This document shows, one piece after another, positions 12,044 through 23,543 of a stretch of DNA of 64,000 nucleotides. The first letter of the stretch is position 1, and each line of letters starts with the position of its first letter. The stretch is from Berberis thunbergii (taxonomy: Eukaryota; Streptophyta; Magnoliopsida; Ranunculales; Berberidaceae). The notes below the pieces were generated by a model. That model saw only the letters and a program-made list of their open reading frames with translations, ran no database searches and was not told the DNA's origin. The DNA is taken from contig QNQO01000226.1 in assembly GCA_003290165.1 (NCBI GenBank), forward strand, positions 744,001 to 808,000, given 5' to 3'. The translations under genes and the position numbers were made by a program.

Positions 12044-13855
12044 GATGGTTTCCTACTACTCCTCTTACCCAGAAGAGCGAAACACTATGGAGACATTTCG
12101 CGACTTGCCAACGAAGAATGTGGTGGACGTCATATGTGTCACCAACTTTATTTGCAGTAGGCTGTGGGACAACTAGCATGTGTCCCCTACTCTTTACCGA
12201 TCATCACAAGTTAAGTATGAATGTGGGGCCCTTTCTAGGAAAAGGAAAGCCACCGGAGCCAAGGCTCATGTCTTGTCTGACACGGAGGAACCTTTTAAGA
12301 CGTTTGCTTCTTTTGTGAGTTCGAAGAAGTCTTGCTTTAGAACTGGGTCATCTTCAAAATGATCTACTCCAGTAAGTGAAGAGTGTGAGCCTGATAAACC
12401 CGCCTGCGCAGGCTGATGTATCTGACTGGAAAAATGACCACGTGCGATCAACAGGGGTTGAAGATATATCGAATCTTAGTGTCGCACAGGCGGAAGCTCT
12501 GAGCGAGCAGTTGATGCTAGTTGCAATAGCGGCTTCTATAGGTGTCGATCCTCACAAGATCGTTTTACTCGAAGGTTCTTGTGGGGATCTGCCCGAGGTT
12601 CTGGTATTTGATTGTCCTACTGGTGGGTTGTTCGATAGTAGCCATGGTGATGCGAGCCATATTTCTCATAGTCTGCATTGTTCCCCGTCTCGCTCTAGGT
12701 CATATCTCAAGGTGTTGGAGGGTTCGTTGGACAACTCACTTCCTTATCTTCTTCTGGATCCTGCTAAGTCATCTCTTACTAAGGGGTCGGTTGCTGGTGA
12801 TAAAGGAAAGGTTGCGGAGGAAGGATTGGGAGTTGTGGTGACTACTAAGAGTGGTGCTGGCGTAATCCCTCATCCGAGAGAGCTTCATCCGGATGCGCAG
12901 ATAAGTTTGTTTTCCCCAAACTTAATAAAGATGAGTATTCGGGTTTGGCATCAGGAGGTTGATGTGGATTATGCTTTGAAGAAGCATATAAGCAGGCGTC
13001 ATAGCTGGCTGATGGATCACACTCCAAAACCCTAGGAGGATATGATGGAAGGGCGTATGGATAAGGGTTTAAAGTACTTTATGTTGGGGATGTCTCACTT
13101 GAGCGAGGTGGTTGTTGTTGGGATGAAAGTCGAGGCAGATCGTGAGAGAGTGTACACTATGGAGCGTGTATTCTCGCACATGCAGATGTTGTATTCTGTC
13201 GCTCTTTATGAAATTGAACTGCTGAGGAAGCAGGTTGAGGAGAGGAGCCTGAAACAGTTGGTCGTTGCTGCTGAGGCTCAAAGTGTTTGTCTGGACACCT
13301 TTGAGTCTGATTTAGCAGAGGCAAGGGCCCTAGGAGATAGATTCTAGCAAGAGTTGGATCTGACCTGCCGTGATCTAGAGGTTGCGCAGGAAGCTGCGAC
13401 TGAGGCATGTTCTGAGCTGCGGTCCCTGGCTTAGGATAATGCCTTGAAGGAGGCTGATTGGGATGTCAGAAACAACAATTGGTGTTCGATGTGGAGTTCA
13501 ATGCTCGGGAGGAGAGGAAGGTCGATGACCAGCTCGAATTGGAGAAACATGAGCTTTGTGTTGTAAAGAGCAATTTGACCACAGCAATCTCAAGTTGATG
13601 CGCTGACAGGCAAGTTTGAGCTGTTGGAGCGTGAACTTGTTGACGTGAATGCTCGTGAGGAAGAACTTCTCTAGGAGCAAGGCAAGTGTGAATTATGTTG
13701 GGTCGTACATGGTAGATTGAAGTTGCTGGCGCTGATGAATGAGGAACATCCGGAATGGGACCTTAATCGCTATAAGAAGATGTCATATGTAGACTTATCA
13801 GTGGTCTTTGCGTTGTCAGACCAAAAGGGTGGTTTAGATCCCGATACTTAGGTTG

Positions 13856-14540
13856 CGGAATGCACAGGACACAACTCCTGTTCCCTCATCCATTAAGCTT
13901 AGCTCTTTTATTTTTGTACCTTTTTTTGATAAGTTGTGAACTTTTTATACTTGTACGTTTTTTATTTCAACTGTTTATTGAAAACAGGTTTATCTTAAAT
14001 ACGCTATGTATCTGTTTTGTGCTTGTTATCCCTATTGTGTGTTTTTTGTTTCTCCTTGTCGTTTTACTTTGGCATAGGCTGGTTGGATCAATAGGAAGTC
14101 GAGTGGTCTGTCTTCTGTTGAGAGTTTGACTGTTTACGTTGCGAGTGACTCAGAGTCACCATTGCATAGTCACGTCCAATAGTGGGCATTTCGTGAATGG
14201 TTCGAAAGCAGGCTATGCTGCCCAGCTTTGGGCCATTCTTAAGCCAGTGGGGGCTTGTTTTGCCTATTTGACTGTTGGTCATGGTTACTAGAATGAGTAA
14301 ATCGTGATAGTTGAGCACATGTGTTGTAATTAGAGCGTTTGTTCCAAGTTAGGTTTTGTAAGCTCGGGCTAGCATTCAATGTAGCACTCGTTCGCCTATC
14401 GACGGGATGATTTATGGGTCAGCATGAGCGTCCTTTGGGCCGCTGCTTATCAACCCATGTGAGTGTGAAGACGCTGCTTGAGCTGTGATTTATCTTTGGG
14501 TCGTTGTTTCAAAAGAGAGCAACGGTCGCGTGGCGAACAA
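13856..14540. other. Spacer between B aORF and tandem repeat
   Basis: Non-coding, T-rich at 13890-14070. It corresponds in position to 7448-7814 of element A. No recognised motif. Confidence 0.45.
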
Positions 14541-15310
14541 TCTAGGGCTTCTACCTTTTGTACCATCTATGTCCGAGCATGGTGGACTATAAGTTTGGGA
14601 AGCGAGGATTTGGCGGTCATGGTCTGTTGAAGAGCAATGATCCCGTGGCGAGGCGTCGACATTAGTTTGGGACTAACTAGTCTCCTACCTTTTAAACCAT
14701 TTACACTAGTATGTAGCGGGCTACAAGTTTGAGACGAGGGGATTCGATGACCAGGCTGAAGAGCAATGGTCCCATGGCAAGCCGTCGAAATCAGTTCAGG
14801 ACTGACTAAGCTCCCACTTTCCAAATCATCTACACCATTGCACTACAAATTTGAGAGTTTTCAACGACCATGGTCTATAGAAAAGTAGTGGTCCCGTGGC
14901 AAGCCGTTGGAGTCAGTTCGGGACTGACTAGGATCCCACCTTCTAAACCATCTATGCCCGTGCATTAGAGGCTACAAGTTCAAGGTTGGTAATTTGGCTA
15001 CGATGGTGTGTAAAAGAGTAGTAGTCCCATGGCGAGCTATCGGAATCAGTTCGGGACTGACTAGGCTCCCACCTTAAAACCATCTACGCACGCATGGTGA
15101 GGGCTACAAGTTCAGGGTTGGTAATTTTGTGACCATGGTCTGTAGAAGAGCAGTGGCCACATGGTGAGCCGTTGGAATCAGTTCAGGACTGACTAGGCTC
15201 CCACCTTCTAAACCATCTACGCCCGCGCGATGGGGGCTACAAGTTCATGGCTGGTAATTTGGTGACCATGGTCTGCAAAAGAGCAGTGGTCTCGTGGTAA
15301 GTAGGTGTGA
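14541..15310. repeat. About 130-bp tandem repeat, about 6 copies
   Basis: The block gggactgactaggctcccacc recurs near 14669, 14799, 14921, 15053 and 15183, about 122-132 bp apart. A degenerate unit lies before them and a partial one after. It lies at the same structural position as the 77-bp array in A but has an unrelated sequence. Confidence 0.8.
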
Positions 15311-15857
15311 TCAGTGTGTCAGGAATGAGTAGGGTTTCCCATGCTCGTGTCAGGCACGTGGTAGAATACTATTTGAATAATGGGTTGAGCCCATGGGCCT
15401 GTAGAGTGAGGGCTAGGGTTCTCTGTACGCAATATACTACGTGTATGTTGTAGATCGCATGGTAACACGTGTGCGACATGGATTGCAAGACGATTGAGTA
15501 TCGGTTACTCCCTCTCAATTAATGGGGTTGGATGCAGCCCCGTTGATTGGATGAACATGGACTTGTGTAGTATCTTTGGGAACTGTCGTCTCCTCGTTTG
15601 CCATACGGTATTTAATACTGACAGTTAATGCTGAAGTGCCTGCTTGGTGAACCATTATGTCTATATATTGGTGTTTTTTCGTCGTTGTAGGCACTATTTT
15701 TGCAGAGCGTATCTCCTATAAAGTTCTTATTTAAAGAAAATGCTTTGGATTTCCAAAGGCTAAAGGGAGATCTCCATCATTGAAGTCTTCGAATGTTCTG
15801 ACATTTGCATCGACGAGTCACGATGATAATCGTTGTTATGTGTGGTCACCTGAAACT
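15311..15857. other. Right end of element B, unassigned
   Basis: No coding motif, no copy of the B LTR and no clear terminus were seen. It ends where the minus-strand RT homology of element A starts again. Confidence 0.35.
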
Positions 15858-16095
15858 TAGGAGTTTGTGTCTGAAAGTGGCGTCCACTATCTAATCTATA
15901 CGTGAGAGTGGAAAGTTGTCTTTCGGACAGGCTTTATTTAGGTCCATGTAGTCTATAGACACCCTCCATTTCCCATTCTTTTTCTTGAACAAAACTGTGT
16001 TGGCCAAATAGCTTGGGTAGTGAGATTTCTGTATCATCCTTACATTCATTAAACAATGCACCTCATCATGTTTGGTTACGTTATGGGGCAACTGG
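15858..16095 (-). pseudogene. Element A pol: N-terminal part of reverse transcriptase
   Basis: The minus strand carries SYLANTVLFKKKNGKWRV and DLNKACPKDNFPLSRID, the conserved first RT blocks of Ty3/gypsy elements. Homology stops after a LLSF-type motif at about 15858. The catalytic YVDD block and the rest of RT are missing, consistent with deletion at the B insertion. Confidence 0.8.
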
Positions 16096-16599
16096 TATTC
16101 TTTTCTGTCGAACTGGCTTCTTATTTGGGTTGACTTGCAACCTGTGAGTCGTGACGGTTAATGCCTACCATGTCCTTCATTATCCTGACGAAGACGTTAT
16201 GGTTATTTTTTAGCAGTTGGATTAGCTACTTAGTTAATTTTGGGTGTAAGTTTTGTGCCAATCTGGATCGTTTTTCTTCATTCTTCACCATCCAAATGGA
16301 ATGGTGTTTTTTTCTTCTTCCAGTTGTCCAGAATTTGGTCTACCTCTCGGACTAACTAGAGCTGCATTGTCCTCTAGTATGTCGTGATCCATCTGTAATT
16401 GATTGGGTTGTTGTAATGGCTTATTTGGCCGTGATTGTGATTGTTATCTGTTGAGGGTCTTCATTGTTGCATAATGAAATTCACACTTAGCTGGCTGATC
16501 CTCTTTGACGACCCCAACGTTGTTGCCAACGTGGTGCTTCAGGCATTGGTGTAAGGTGGAAATACTGCACCCAGTTCGTGCAGCTAGGATCTTCCCAGA

Positions 16600-16900
16600 A
16601 GCATATTGTATCCTGAAGGCGCATCAACAATGAAGAAATTCATTAATAGGATTCGTTGTCTCCCTGGTGTTCCTACTACGACTGGTAGTATTAACTTGAG
16701 TGGGTGGCATTATCCCCATTGAAACCTACCATAAGTTGGTCAATAGGTGTAAATCCTTCTTCGTTGAACTGCATCTTGCGGAATGCTATCAGGAATAGGA
16801 AGTTGGCCAAACTACCCATGTCAATGAGTACTCTTTTGACCTCCATCTTGGCCATAGAAACTGAGATCACCAAGGTGTCGTTGTGGGATAAATGAACCCA
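16600..16900 (-). pseudogene. Element A protease fragment
   Basis: 16691-16873 on the minus strand reads KRVLIDMGSLANFLF. This matches the aspartic-protease motif of plant gypsy elements (VLVDTGSSADILF-like), with the catalytic Asp kept but DTG changed to DMG. A stop and frame change follow. Confidence 0.65.
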
Positions 16901-17179
16901 TGTGCATCCTTCTTGGAAAAGGTTAGAGTTGGGTAATAAATTTTGGTGCGCTGAACAGAAAAGTCCAGATGTCGTATCCTCGCCTGTATGTCTCGGATGG
17001 ATCGCTTTCGTGATTAGTTAGATCATTCTTTTTCTCCATCTATGTCGTGTAGGACGTATATAAGCTCTCTAGACTATTTATTCGACCCTGTGGTAGCGTC
17101 TGCTTTCTCATTCCCTTTAGACTAATTGTCTTCCAACCCAATATGTTCACCGTGCCCTCCATTTTGGATTTAGTACTCA

Positions 17180-18440
17180 ATTTCATTCTTTAAGTTGTAG
17201 CAGTCTTCCATGTCATGTCCGTGGTCCTTGTGGAAAGAACAATATTTGTTCTTATCTCATCCGGTCGGATCTCCCCTCAGTTTAAGTGGCCAATTGAGGT
17301 CTTTCCAAATTGCCATGAACTTCATAGTTGTCAGACTTGTTTTTAGAGCAGTGAATGATTTGTACTTTGTGTTGACAACGAGCGTTGACCATTCATGTCT
17401 TGTTCTTTCGAATTGCACATTTTCGGGTTTTTATTTGTTGAATTCGAACCTATCGTTGGTTTGATGTCTTTCGTATTGGACGTTTTCCTCTCGTAACCTA
17501 TCATTTCTTCTTCTCTCATATCTCCCTTCCCAATTCGTTGGGAATGACCTTTTCTCGGACTCGTTTTTGTTCTTAGAGGGCAACATCTCATCGAGGTTGA
17601 TGTATTTTTTTAGCAATTTTCAATAAGGTCGCCATGCTTTTTGGAGGATCTAGATTCAGAGAGTTGTAAAATGGTCATTTTTTTAGTCACGGGGTGGAAG
17701 TGGCTATGGCTGTGTCGTCACTACATCCATCGATCATAGTTAACTCGTCAGTAAAATGAGTAATGTACTCCCTGATAGTTTCATCAAACTTTTGCCTAAC
17801 TGCCAATGAACCTTGTGATGAAGGGCCAATGCTTGAAAATAATCAATCGGTCTAGGTGGAAGGCTATTCAACCAACTCATTGTTGTAGACGTAAGGCTGG
17901 TCAGAAAGGTTATGCATAAAATAGACTTTGCATTTTCTTTCAGTGCCATAATGTGGTGGAAATGTCGTAGATGGTCCGATGGGTCAATAGTGCCATCATA
18001 AGTTTCAAACTTTGGCAAAGTGAACTTTTTCGACAAAGAGGTCTTCATGTTTGTGTCGGAGAATGGTGGCCTGGCCAACTCCTAAAGCACATTGGGATCT
18101 GTAAATCTGATCTTGAATGGAACTTGTGGGAGAATTCCATCAGTTTGGGATCCATCTCCTTGCGGTTCGCTTCCCTTGAAGTTCGTCCTCCAAAGCTCTG
18201 CAGGGGCTTCGTGGTTAGCAAAATTTTGCTGAAGTGGTGTTTGAACGTGTTTGATAGGTGGAATATGCTCCTAAGTGAGCCTTTCGACCACTTTAACCAG
18301 ATAATCCATATGGACCAAAAGTTGGTCCACACGAGGATCTGTCATTGTACCGCCAAATCTGTGGGATTGTTGGGCCATTATAGCGTGCGGTGGTACTGCA
18401 TTACCTTGCATAATTGGTTCTCCTAGTGTTAGATTTGGAT
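17180..18440 (-). pseudogene. Element A gag
   Basis: The minus-strand block 17740-18078 carries KKFTLPKFETYDGTIDPSDH followed by LRHFHHIMALKENAKS and MSWLNSLPPRPID, a retrotransposon gag (capsid-type) domain. The same domain is better preserved in element C at 56331-56942. After FQAL the frame shifts. A zinc-knuckle-like stretch (GHDMEDCYNLK) lies near 17180-17225. Stops separate the parts. Confidence 0.75.
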
Positions 18441-18606
18441 ATGCCTACTCGATAATTCAGTTTCGTTGGTTGAAGGTTTGCCTTGATTATTGCTAAGCTT
18501 AGAATTTGTAGGATGTTCCATTTGCACCAAATCTTCTAGTTACTGATTTGCACTAAGGATACTACCAACAAAAGATTTTCTCTAAAAGAGGAAATTGTCG
18601 TTCCCC

Positions 18607-18620
18607 ATGGACGGTGCCAA
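18607..18620 (-). other. Primer binding site of element A
   Basis: The minus strand reads TTGGCACCGTCCATG, close to the TTGGCGCCGTCTGTG primer site of Tat-type elements. It lies five bases from the inferred LTR edge at 18626. Confidence 0.65.
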
Positions 18621-18625
18621 CCTAA

Positions 18626-19174
18626 TGCGTCTAAACCCATCATCCTGGAGGTCTGACCTGCAAAATAGGGTTAGATTGCCAAAGACCATCTATTTGGTGG
18701 TCGAAGGCACTCCTATGCTTAACTCAGTTAATTTGTTGGAGAAGATTAAATTTGGACAGAGTATAGTTTAGTTGTGTTTGCACACCTTTTGTTGAATGTT
18801 TTTTTTATACCTAATATAATATACGTAATTAACTCTTTGCGTGGCTTAAGCATGTAGGGCTTAATGAGGGGAGATGTTCTTCACAATGGTCTCCTCCTTC
18901 ATTGAGGTACGTCCTTGGAAGAGTGATTCCCGTCATGACTTGTCTTTGTAATGTCTCTCTTCTCTAAGGGAAGAAATCTGTTGGGCTTTGACTCAGGCAT
19001 TTGATTATGATTTATTATCAAGGATCCTTTTGAGCTTTAATGATTGGGTTTGCCTTTTCGGGCTTTTGGGACTAGGCCAGTTATCCGTGTTGAGATAGAA
19101 GTGTATGTTCCTCGTGATGGATGATCTTTGCCACATGTATGATCGCGATTAGAGGCTTATTTGATGTATCATCA
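18626..19174 (-). mobile_element. Element A, 5' LTR
   Basis: 549 bp from tgcgtctaaac to tatcatca. It shares its right two-thirds with 4476-4866 and its whole length with element C's LTR at 57049-57583. The left edge is set by the TG next to the primer site and is less certain than the right. Confidence 0.7.
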
Positions 19175-19256
19175 ATATGTACCTTGTTAACTCACTCCAA
19201 GAAAACATACCAGATTCTTACATAAATGCAATACAAACACACACACACATTTCAGT

Positions 19257-19996
19257 GTAGTCAAAGCCATCCAAAACTACTGCTTAAAGCTAAAAGCCAT
19301 GACATCCCTCTTTGCCTTGGTCAAAGCCAAACCACTACTCTAAAGCCACAAAAAACCATCACTTTTAGTGTTTTTTTGTTTAAGCGTGAAGCCACCAAAG
19401 CATTTTTTTTGTTGCATTTTTGTCGTTTTTCTTCTTCTTATATATATATATTTCCTTTTCTCTTTAGAGCTTTGCGGTTGAATTCGGGAGCTTCAACAGA
19501 GCAGGAGTTGGACATCTTGTTTGAGGTACAAATCTTCTTACCTTCAATAGAGCTTCACCGAAATTTGTACCGTCATGTCTCCGAGAATAAATACGCATAT
19601 ATGCATTGATTATCTATTCATTAATAATATATACATCAATAATGTTTTTATTTTTTGTTTACTTAAGGTGATTGATTATGGAAGAAAATAGTGAGACAAG
19701 GGAAAATAATTCTCGGGAAGACATTAGTTGGAAGTATGTTGTTGCAGTGAATGGTAACAAACATCATAGCATAGGAAGCGATATATACACTTACATTGAT
19801 CGAGCTAATACCTTTAATCTAATATAAAAGCATAATGCATACATTTAGAAGCTTAGATACAAGCAAAATGCATATATTTACTTTTTTTTTATATAATATT
19901 AAAATTATTTTTTTAGGATTGCTTTACTTGTGTAAAGCCATTACTTTGCGCTTAAAGCCAAACCATGACAAATTGCTTCGCCTTCACACTTTGACT
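19257..19996. mobile_element. hAT-like insertion with BED remnant
   Basis: Short terminal inverted repeats gtagtcaaag (19257) and ctttgactac (about 19987-19996) bound the segment. The duplicated copy at about 49740-49830 lacks it: there 'acacatttca' runs straight into an 'atgagatcatcagattagggat' stretch. It contains a BED-finger-like fragment. No matching 8-bp target duplication was found, so the class is tentative. Confidence 0.5.
19678..19827 (+). pseudogene. BED-type transposase N-terminal fragment
   Basis: A 49-codon reading frame starts at ATG 19678 (MEENSETRENNSREDI) and continues with SWKYVVAVNGNK. That pattern resembles the start of plant hAT transposases and BED zinc-finger proteins, where WKYV..V.GNK precedes the first Cys pair. 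The Cys/His part is missing, so it is a truncated remnant. Confidence 0.45.
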
Positions 19997-21060
19997 ACCT
20001 TGGATGAGATGATGAGATAAGGGAATCTCTTGTGTGAGTTGAGTGAACCCCACAAATATGGGATCTGAAAACTCATGGGTCCAGTGGTCCACTCACTATT
20101 AGCTTCCAAAGCCCTTTTGAACCTTCTGCACCCATGCATATATTATAGCTAGCAGTCTGATTGTCACTGGCCCATACTCTCTTGTTTCAGTTCTGTATAG
20201 ATTATGGATGGAGCTGCAACAAAGGTAACACCGACCAATTAATATCATTGAACTTGTAAATCCGCCGCAACTGAGGAACCAATCAAGATATTTAGTTTGA
20301 TCAGAGCAGCTGATATGTTAATTTGCTGGCCAATGGTTTATGAAGCCTGGATTAATGTCAGAGCTCAGAATGAGCCCATGTTGCATGTATCAAACTTATT
20401 TGGAAATATCATAGCTAAATTAATATATTAGCATAGTTTAGAGATGTGTTTGCCGCCATTTGCCAACTTGGTAATTAAATTAAGGGAATGTGATATTCTA
20501 TTTATTTACGTATATTGGCTCTTGTGGATGATGTCTAAGATAAACTATAAGGTCAGCAGAGTATAAAAGATGCACCAACTTTAGAAGTTTAATGTTAAAT
20601 TTTCTTTTGACTATTGGCTCTAGGCGGACAAAGTCGAGTATGAGGCAAACTATTGAGTTGTGAATGTTACAGTACCATAAGAATTTGAGTTCAAAATAGT
20701 TTAGCATGTTTTTTTGCCAAGTGGCCCCAATTGGGCTTAAATGCAGTGAGATGTAGACTGCAGATCCAAATTGAAATAATAAAGTTCAGTCTCATTTTAG
20801 GCTTAAAAAAAAAGATACTAGACAACGGCCAAGATTTGAGGTTGGACGGCTAGATGCTGTGGTTTCTGAACGTACATCTTACAGCGACTGCTGATACAAG
20901 TCCACAAATCCAGTCTAAACCCAGCTCAGAAAGTGCCAACAAATGAATCAGTGCTGATGATCTCTAAATTCATTGTGGAATCTGCATTTGTAGTTTTTGA
21001 CTTCACATCTATACGGTTATGGGATTATTTTGATAGGTAGTGAGTGATCCATTCAAATAC

Positions 21061-21484
21061 GTAGCTGGTCATGTTCATGTGACCATTCATTGGAGTTCTA
21101 TTTTGAAAAATTCAGTTTTTTCACCCATTACTCCTTGTTTTGGCAACGGCCATGGCCAATATGTTTCCAATATAATGAGAAACAGAAAACAAAGACAAAA
21201 AAGATCTAAAACTGTGAAGACCGCGACTAGTACATGTTATGAAAATAATTTTGCTAAGGGACGGTCACTTTTCTCTAATTGCCTTAATCCAATGAGCATT
21301 CCCGCATCAACCATTTTGTTTCAAACCTAGAGTTGCGCATAACGGTATGCTGATGAGAATTATTTGGAAGATCAAGTAAATTAAACACAACATTGCTGTT
21401 CTTTTCCTGAAATGTGTGAAAACTATAATAAACTGCTGAATGATGCAACACATTAGAACTGAAACAAATCCCTAACTATAATAA
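21061..21484. other. Intergenic stretch
   Basis: An open 96-codon frame on the plus strand (21040-21330) has no recognisable motif. Nothing else is supported. Confidence 0.3.
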
Positions 21485-21489
21485 TCATG

Positions 21490-21923
21490 TGTTAGAGAAT
21501 AGAAGTCTACCTATGTTACAACATAGGAAAGTGTCACAAAATATAAGTCTACCTATGTTACAGAATAGAAAAGTGTTACAGGAATGGGTTAGGAAGACTT
21601 TCCTATTCTGTAACATAGGTAGACTTAGAACAATATTTTTCAAAAAAAAAAAAAATTTATTGAAAATATTGTTCTCCATTCATTGAATAGAATACAAGCT
21701 TATATAGAGCTAACTTTGACATAACCTAATAGAAATAGGAAATCTAGCAAACTTAGGAAACCAAAATACAATAAGAAATCTAACCAAACTTAGGAACCAA
21801 AATACAATAGGAAAGTCTTCCTAACCCATTCCTGTAACACTTTTCTATTCTGTAACATAGGTAGACTTATATTCTGTGACACTTTCCTATGTTGTAACAT
21901 AGGTAGACTTCTATTCTCTAACA
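21490..21923 (-). mobile_element. Solo LTR with long inverted ends
   Basis: 434 bp flanked by tcatg on both sides (21485-21489 and 21924-21928), with TG...CA ends (tgttagagaatag / ctattctctaaca). The outer roughly 115 bp on each side are nearly perfect inverted copies of each other and contain repeats of cctatgttacagaatag. On the minus strand the middle has a TATA-like ctatataagc followed by caataaa, as expected for an LTR promoter and polyadenylation signal. No coding sequence is present. Confidence 0.75.
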
Positions 21924-21928
21924 TCATG

Positions 21929-22139
21929 CGAGTTAACTAAATGGGGAAGAGAAAAGATTTCATTGAAGAAAAGTAATATACAGTACAAGAATACATAACA
22001 AAGGGTTACTGAAGACTAGTATGATAACATCAGAAAGCTGATATGCATCAGTCATTCCATAAATTGTTGGGAAGATAAGTGATCTCGTTCCTGATATTGT
22101 CTTAATTTAACATTTTTACTCAAAAAATAACATTGAAGA
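21929..22139. other. 3' flank of the protease pseudogene
   Basis: AT-rich, on the downstream side of the pseudogene's last exon. It may include the former 3' UTR. Confidence 0.4.
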
Positions 22140-22142
22140 TTA

Positions 22143-22388
<246 letters not shown>

Positions 22389-22894
22389 CTAAACCAAACA
22401 GGTTTCTAATTTTTGAAACGTCAAAATGATAAAAGAGAGGGTCTTACTGATTTGTAGAGATGGAGTGCTCTGGCACCAGCATCTATTGCAACACTAACGG
22501 GTTGATTAGCAACCGCCTTTTGCAAAGCACTCTCATCATTCACTGGAACATCCTCATACCCATCTATGCCAACAACTCTGTAATTTCTCTGCATCAATGA
22601 CATTGAAAGGGAAAATAACTGAACTGCGTCTTTGATAAAGTATTATAAAACTTAATTTGTTCAAGTAAGCTATTACTTCTAGGGAATCACACTAACCCGG
22701 AGTTGATCACATTGGCCATCAATTCCCATATCGTGTTCTGTGTCAATACCTCCATTGTTGACTATAAATTCATAGGCAGTGTCCATGTTACCTCCATCAC
22801 ATCCTTGATCAATTGTTCTGTCACAGTCCACTAGTTCTTGCTCTGATAGTGAGATAAGATCATTTGTTGCAATCTTGTTTATCCCCTCCACAGC

Positions 22895-23543
22895 CAGGCA
22901 CGGACTTGCCCCCACTGACTTTTGAGATTTTTTTTTTAAATTTATTTGTCCCCCAATTAATTTTTCTCACTTTTCATTTCAACCAGGACTTCATCCTTCA
23001 AATCATGTATATATCAAATTCAAACTCTGCTTTTAGAGTTTGAGATAGAGGTTAAATCTCTAAAAGAAACCAAAATTCGCAGTTTCTTCTTCATAGTCCA
23101 TCGATTGGATAAGATGAGGAAAACCCCCATATTTCATCATCTTCAAAGATCTATAACTACTGAGCTATTTGAGCTCATCTTCACAAGATCTAGTAGGATC
23201 CAAACCACCTTATTTTTCTTCTTCTAGGTACCAGGTGCCTTCATTAATCACTGCGTTGGTCATCTCCACAAAAAAATTGTAAGCAACCCAATCTTTTCCT
23301 CCTTTTCTTCATGTAGTAGTAATCAACGATTCAAACCCTTCTCTTGTGTTGTGTTTCTAGAAGTAGTAATAATCTTCAATGAATATAGTAGTAATCATCT
23401 TCAATGACTGTCTTTGTTGTACTCTTCTTTTTGCTATATTTAGAAAAAATTAATGTTAAAGTAATTAATTTTTATATTATATTTAATTAATTATGACATC
23501 ACTCCCCCCCCCCCCCTCAAAAAAAATTCTGGCTTCGTCACTG
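22895..23543. mobile_element. Non-autonomous hAT element in protease exon 2
   Basis: 649 bp flanked by the 8-bp duplication tccacagc (22887-22894 and 23544-23551). The ends are caggcacggact on the left and, read inward from the right, cagtgacgaagcc, imperfect inverted repeats of the CAG(T/G)-type common in plant hAT elements. It holds a long C run at 23505-23517 and no coding sequence. Confidence 0.85.

Larger units (their letters stand above)
11057..13855 (+). pseudogene. Antisense ORF of element B, transposase-28/PMD-like plus coiled coil
   Basis: Starts at ATG 11057 (MAQQNLLDDATLAKGLDFF). Residues 50-150 carry GGFICVYRWMLQLEVPFP and DFLNFLGIRSAQLVPNGYKI, a pattern I recognise from the 'putative gypsy type transposon' (PF04195-like) family of plant aORFs. 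The frame is interrupted by a small LTR-type insertion (11530-11897). It resumes, passes a plausible GT-AG intron (11977-12043), and runs through 12044-13035. It continues after a stop as a Glu/Leu-rich, coiled-coil-like part (13042-13347 and on) to about 13855. Only a few stops are present. It is antisense to the element's LTR direction, as in A. Function is unknown. Confidence 0.65.
10132..15857 (-). mobile_element. Element B: nested, deleted Tat-type retrotransposon
   Basis: A second element interrupts element A between its RNase H and RT. It shows an LTR (about 10132-10791), a polypurine tract, a plus-strand antisense ORF and a tandem repeat, in the same order as in A. No gag, RT or integrase follows the repeat before A's RT resumes at about 15857, and I see no second LTR. 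B is therefore either deleted at its right side or a partial copy. Its LTR resembles A's only in blocks (gacctgcaaa, and the region around 10225-10250), so it is a related but different family. Outer edges are approximate and no target duplication was found. Confidence 0.6.
4476..19174 (-). mobile_element. Element A: decayed Tat-type Ty3/gypsy retrotransposon
   Basis: On the minus strand the order is 5' LTR (18626-19174), primer site, gag, protease, RT start, [element B insertion], RNase H end, integrase, tandem repeat, antisense ORF on the plus strand, polypurine tract, 3' LTR (4476-4866, rest displaced by LARD-L). The 391-bp 3' LTR remnant closely resembles 18789-19174, which pairs the LTRs. 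The TGGCGCCGTC-like primer site, the antisense ORF and the tandem repeat downstream of pol are known hallmarks of the Tat lineage. All coding parts carry stops and frameshifts. About 0.9 kb or more between RT and RNase H is missing at the B insertion. Confidence 0.8.
19178..21060. repeat. Segmental duplication, left copy
   Basis: Blocks at 19178-19256, 20030-20160, 20255-20345, 20425-20515 and 20890-21060 have counterparts in the same order at 49690-51390. Examples are 'tgtaaatccgccgc', 'ctgaggaaccaatca' and 'ggccaatggttta'. The copies differ by many substitutions and by unshared transposon insertions. No coding gene was recognised in it; a short ATG at 20203 (MDGAATK) before gtaaca could be an exon start, but I cannot support one. 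Confidence 0.65.

Noticed and set aside
15311..15857. Second LTR of element B
   Set aside because: I compared it by eye with 10132-10791 and found no matching blocks or terminal tatcatca.
19257..19996. 8-bp target duplication for the hAT-like insertion
   Set aside because: Flanks (tttcagtg against ccttggat) do not match. The insertion is supported only by its ends and the empty copy.
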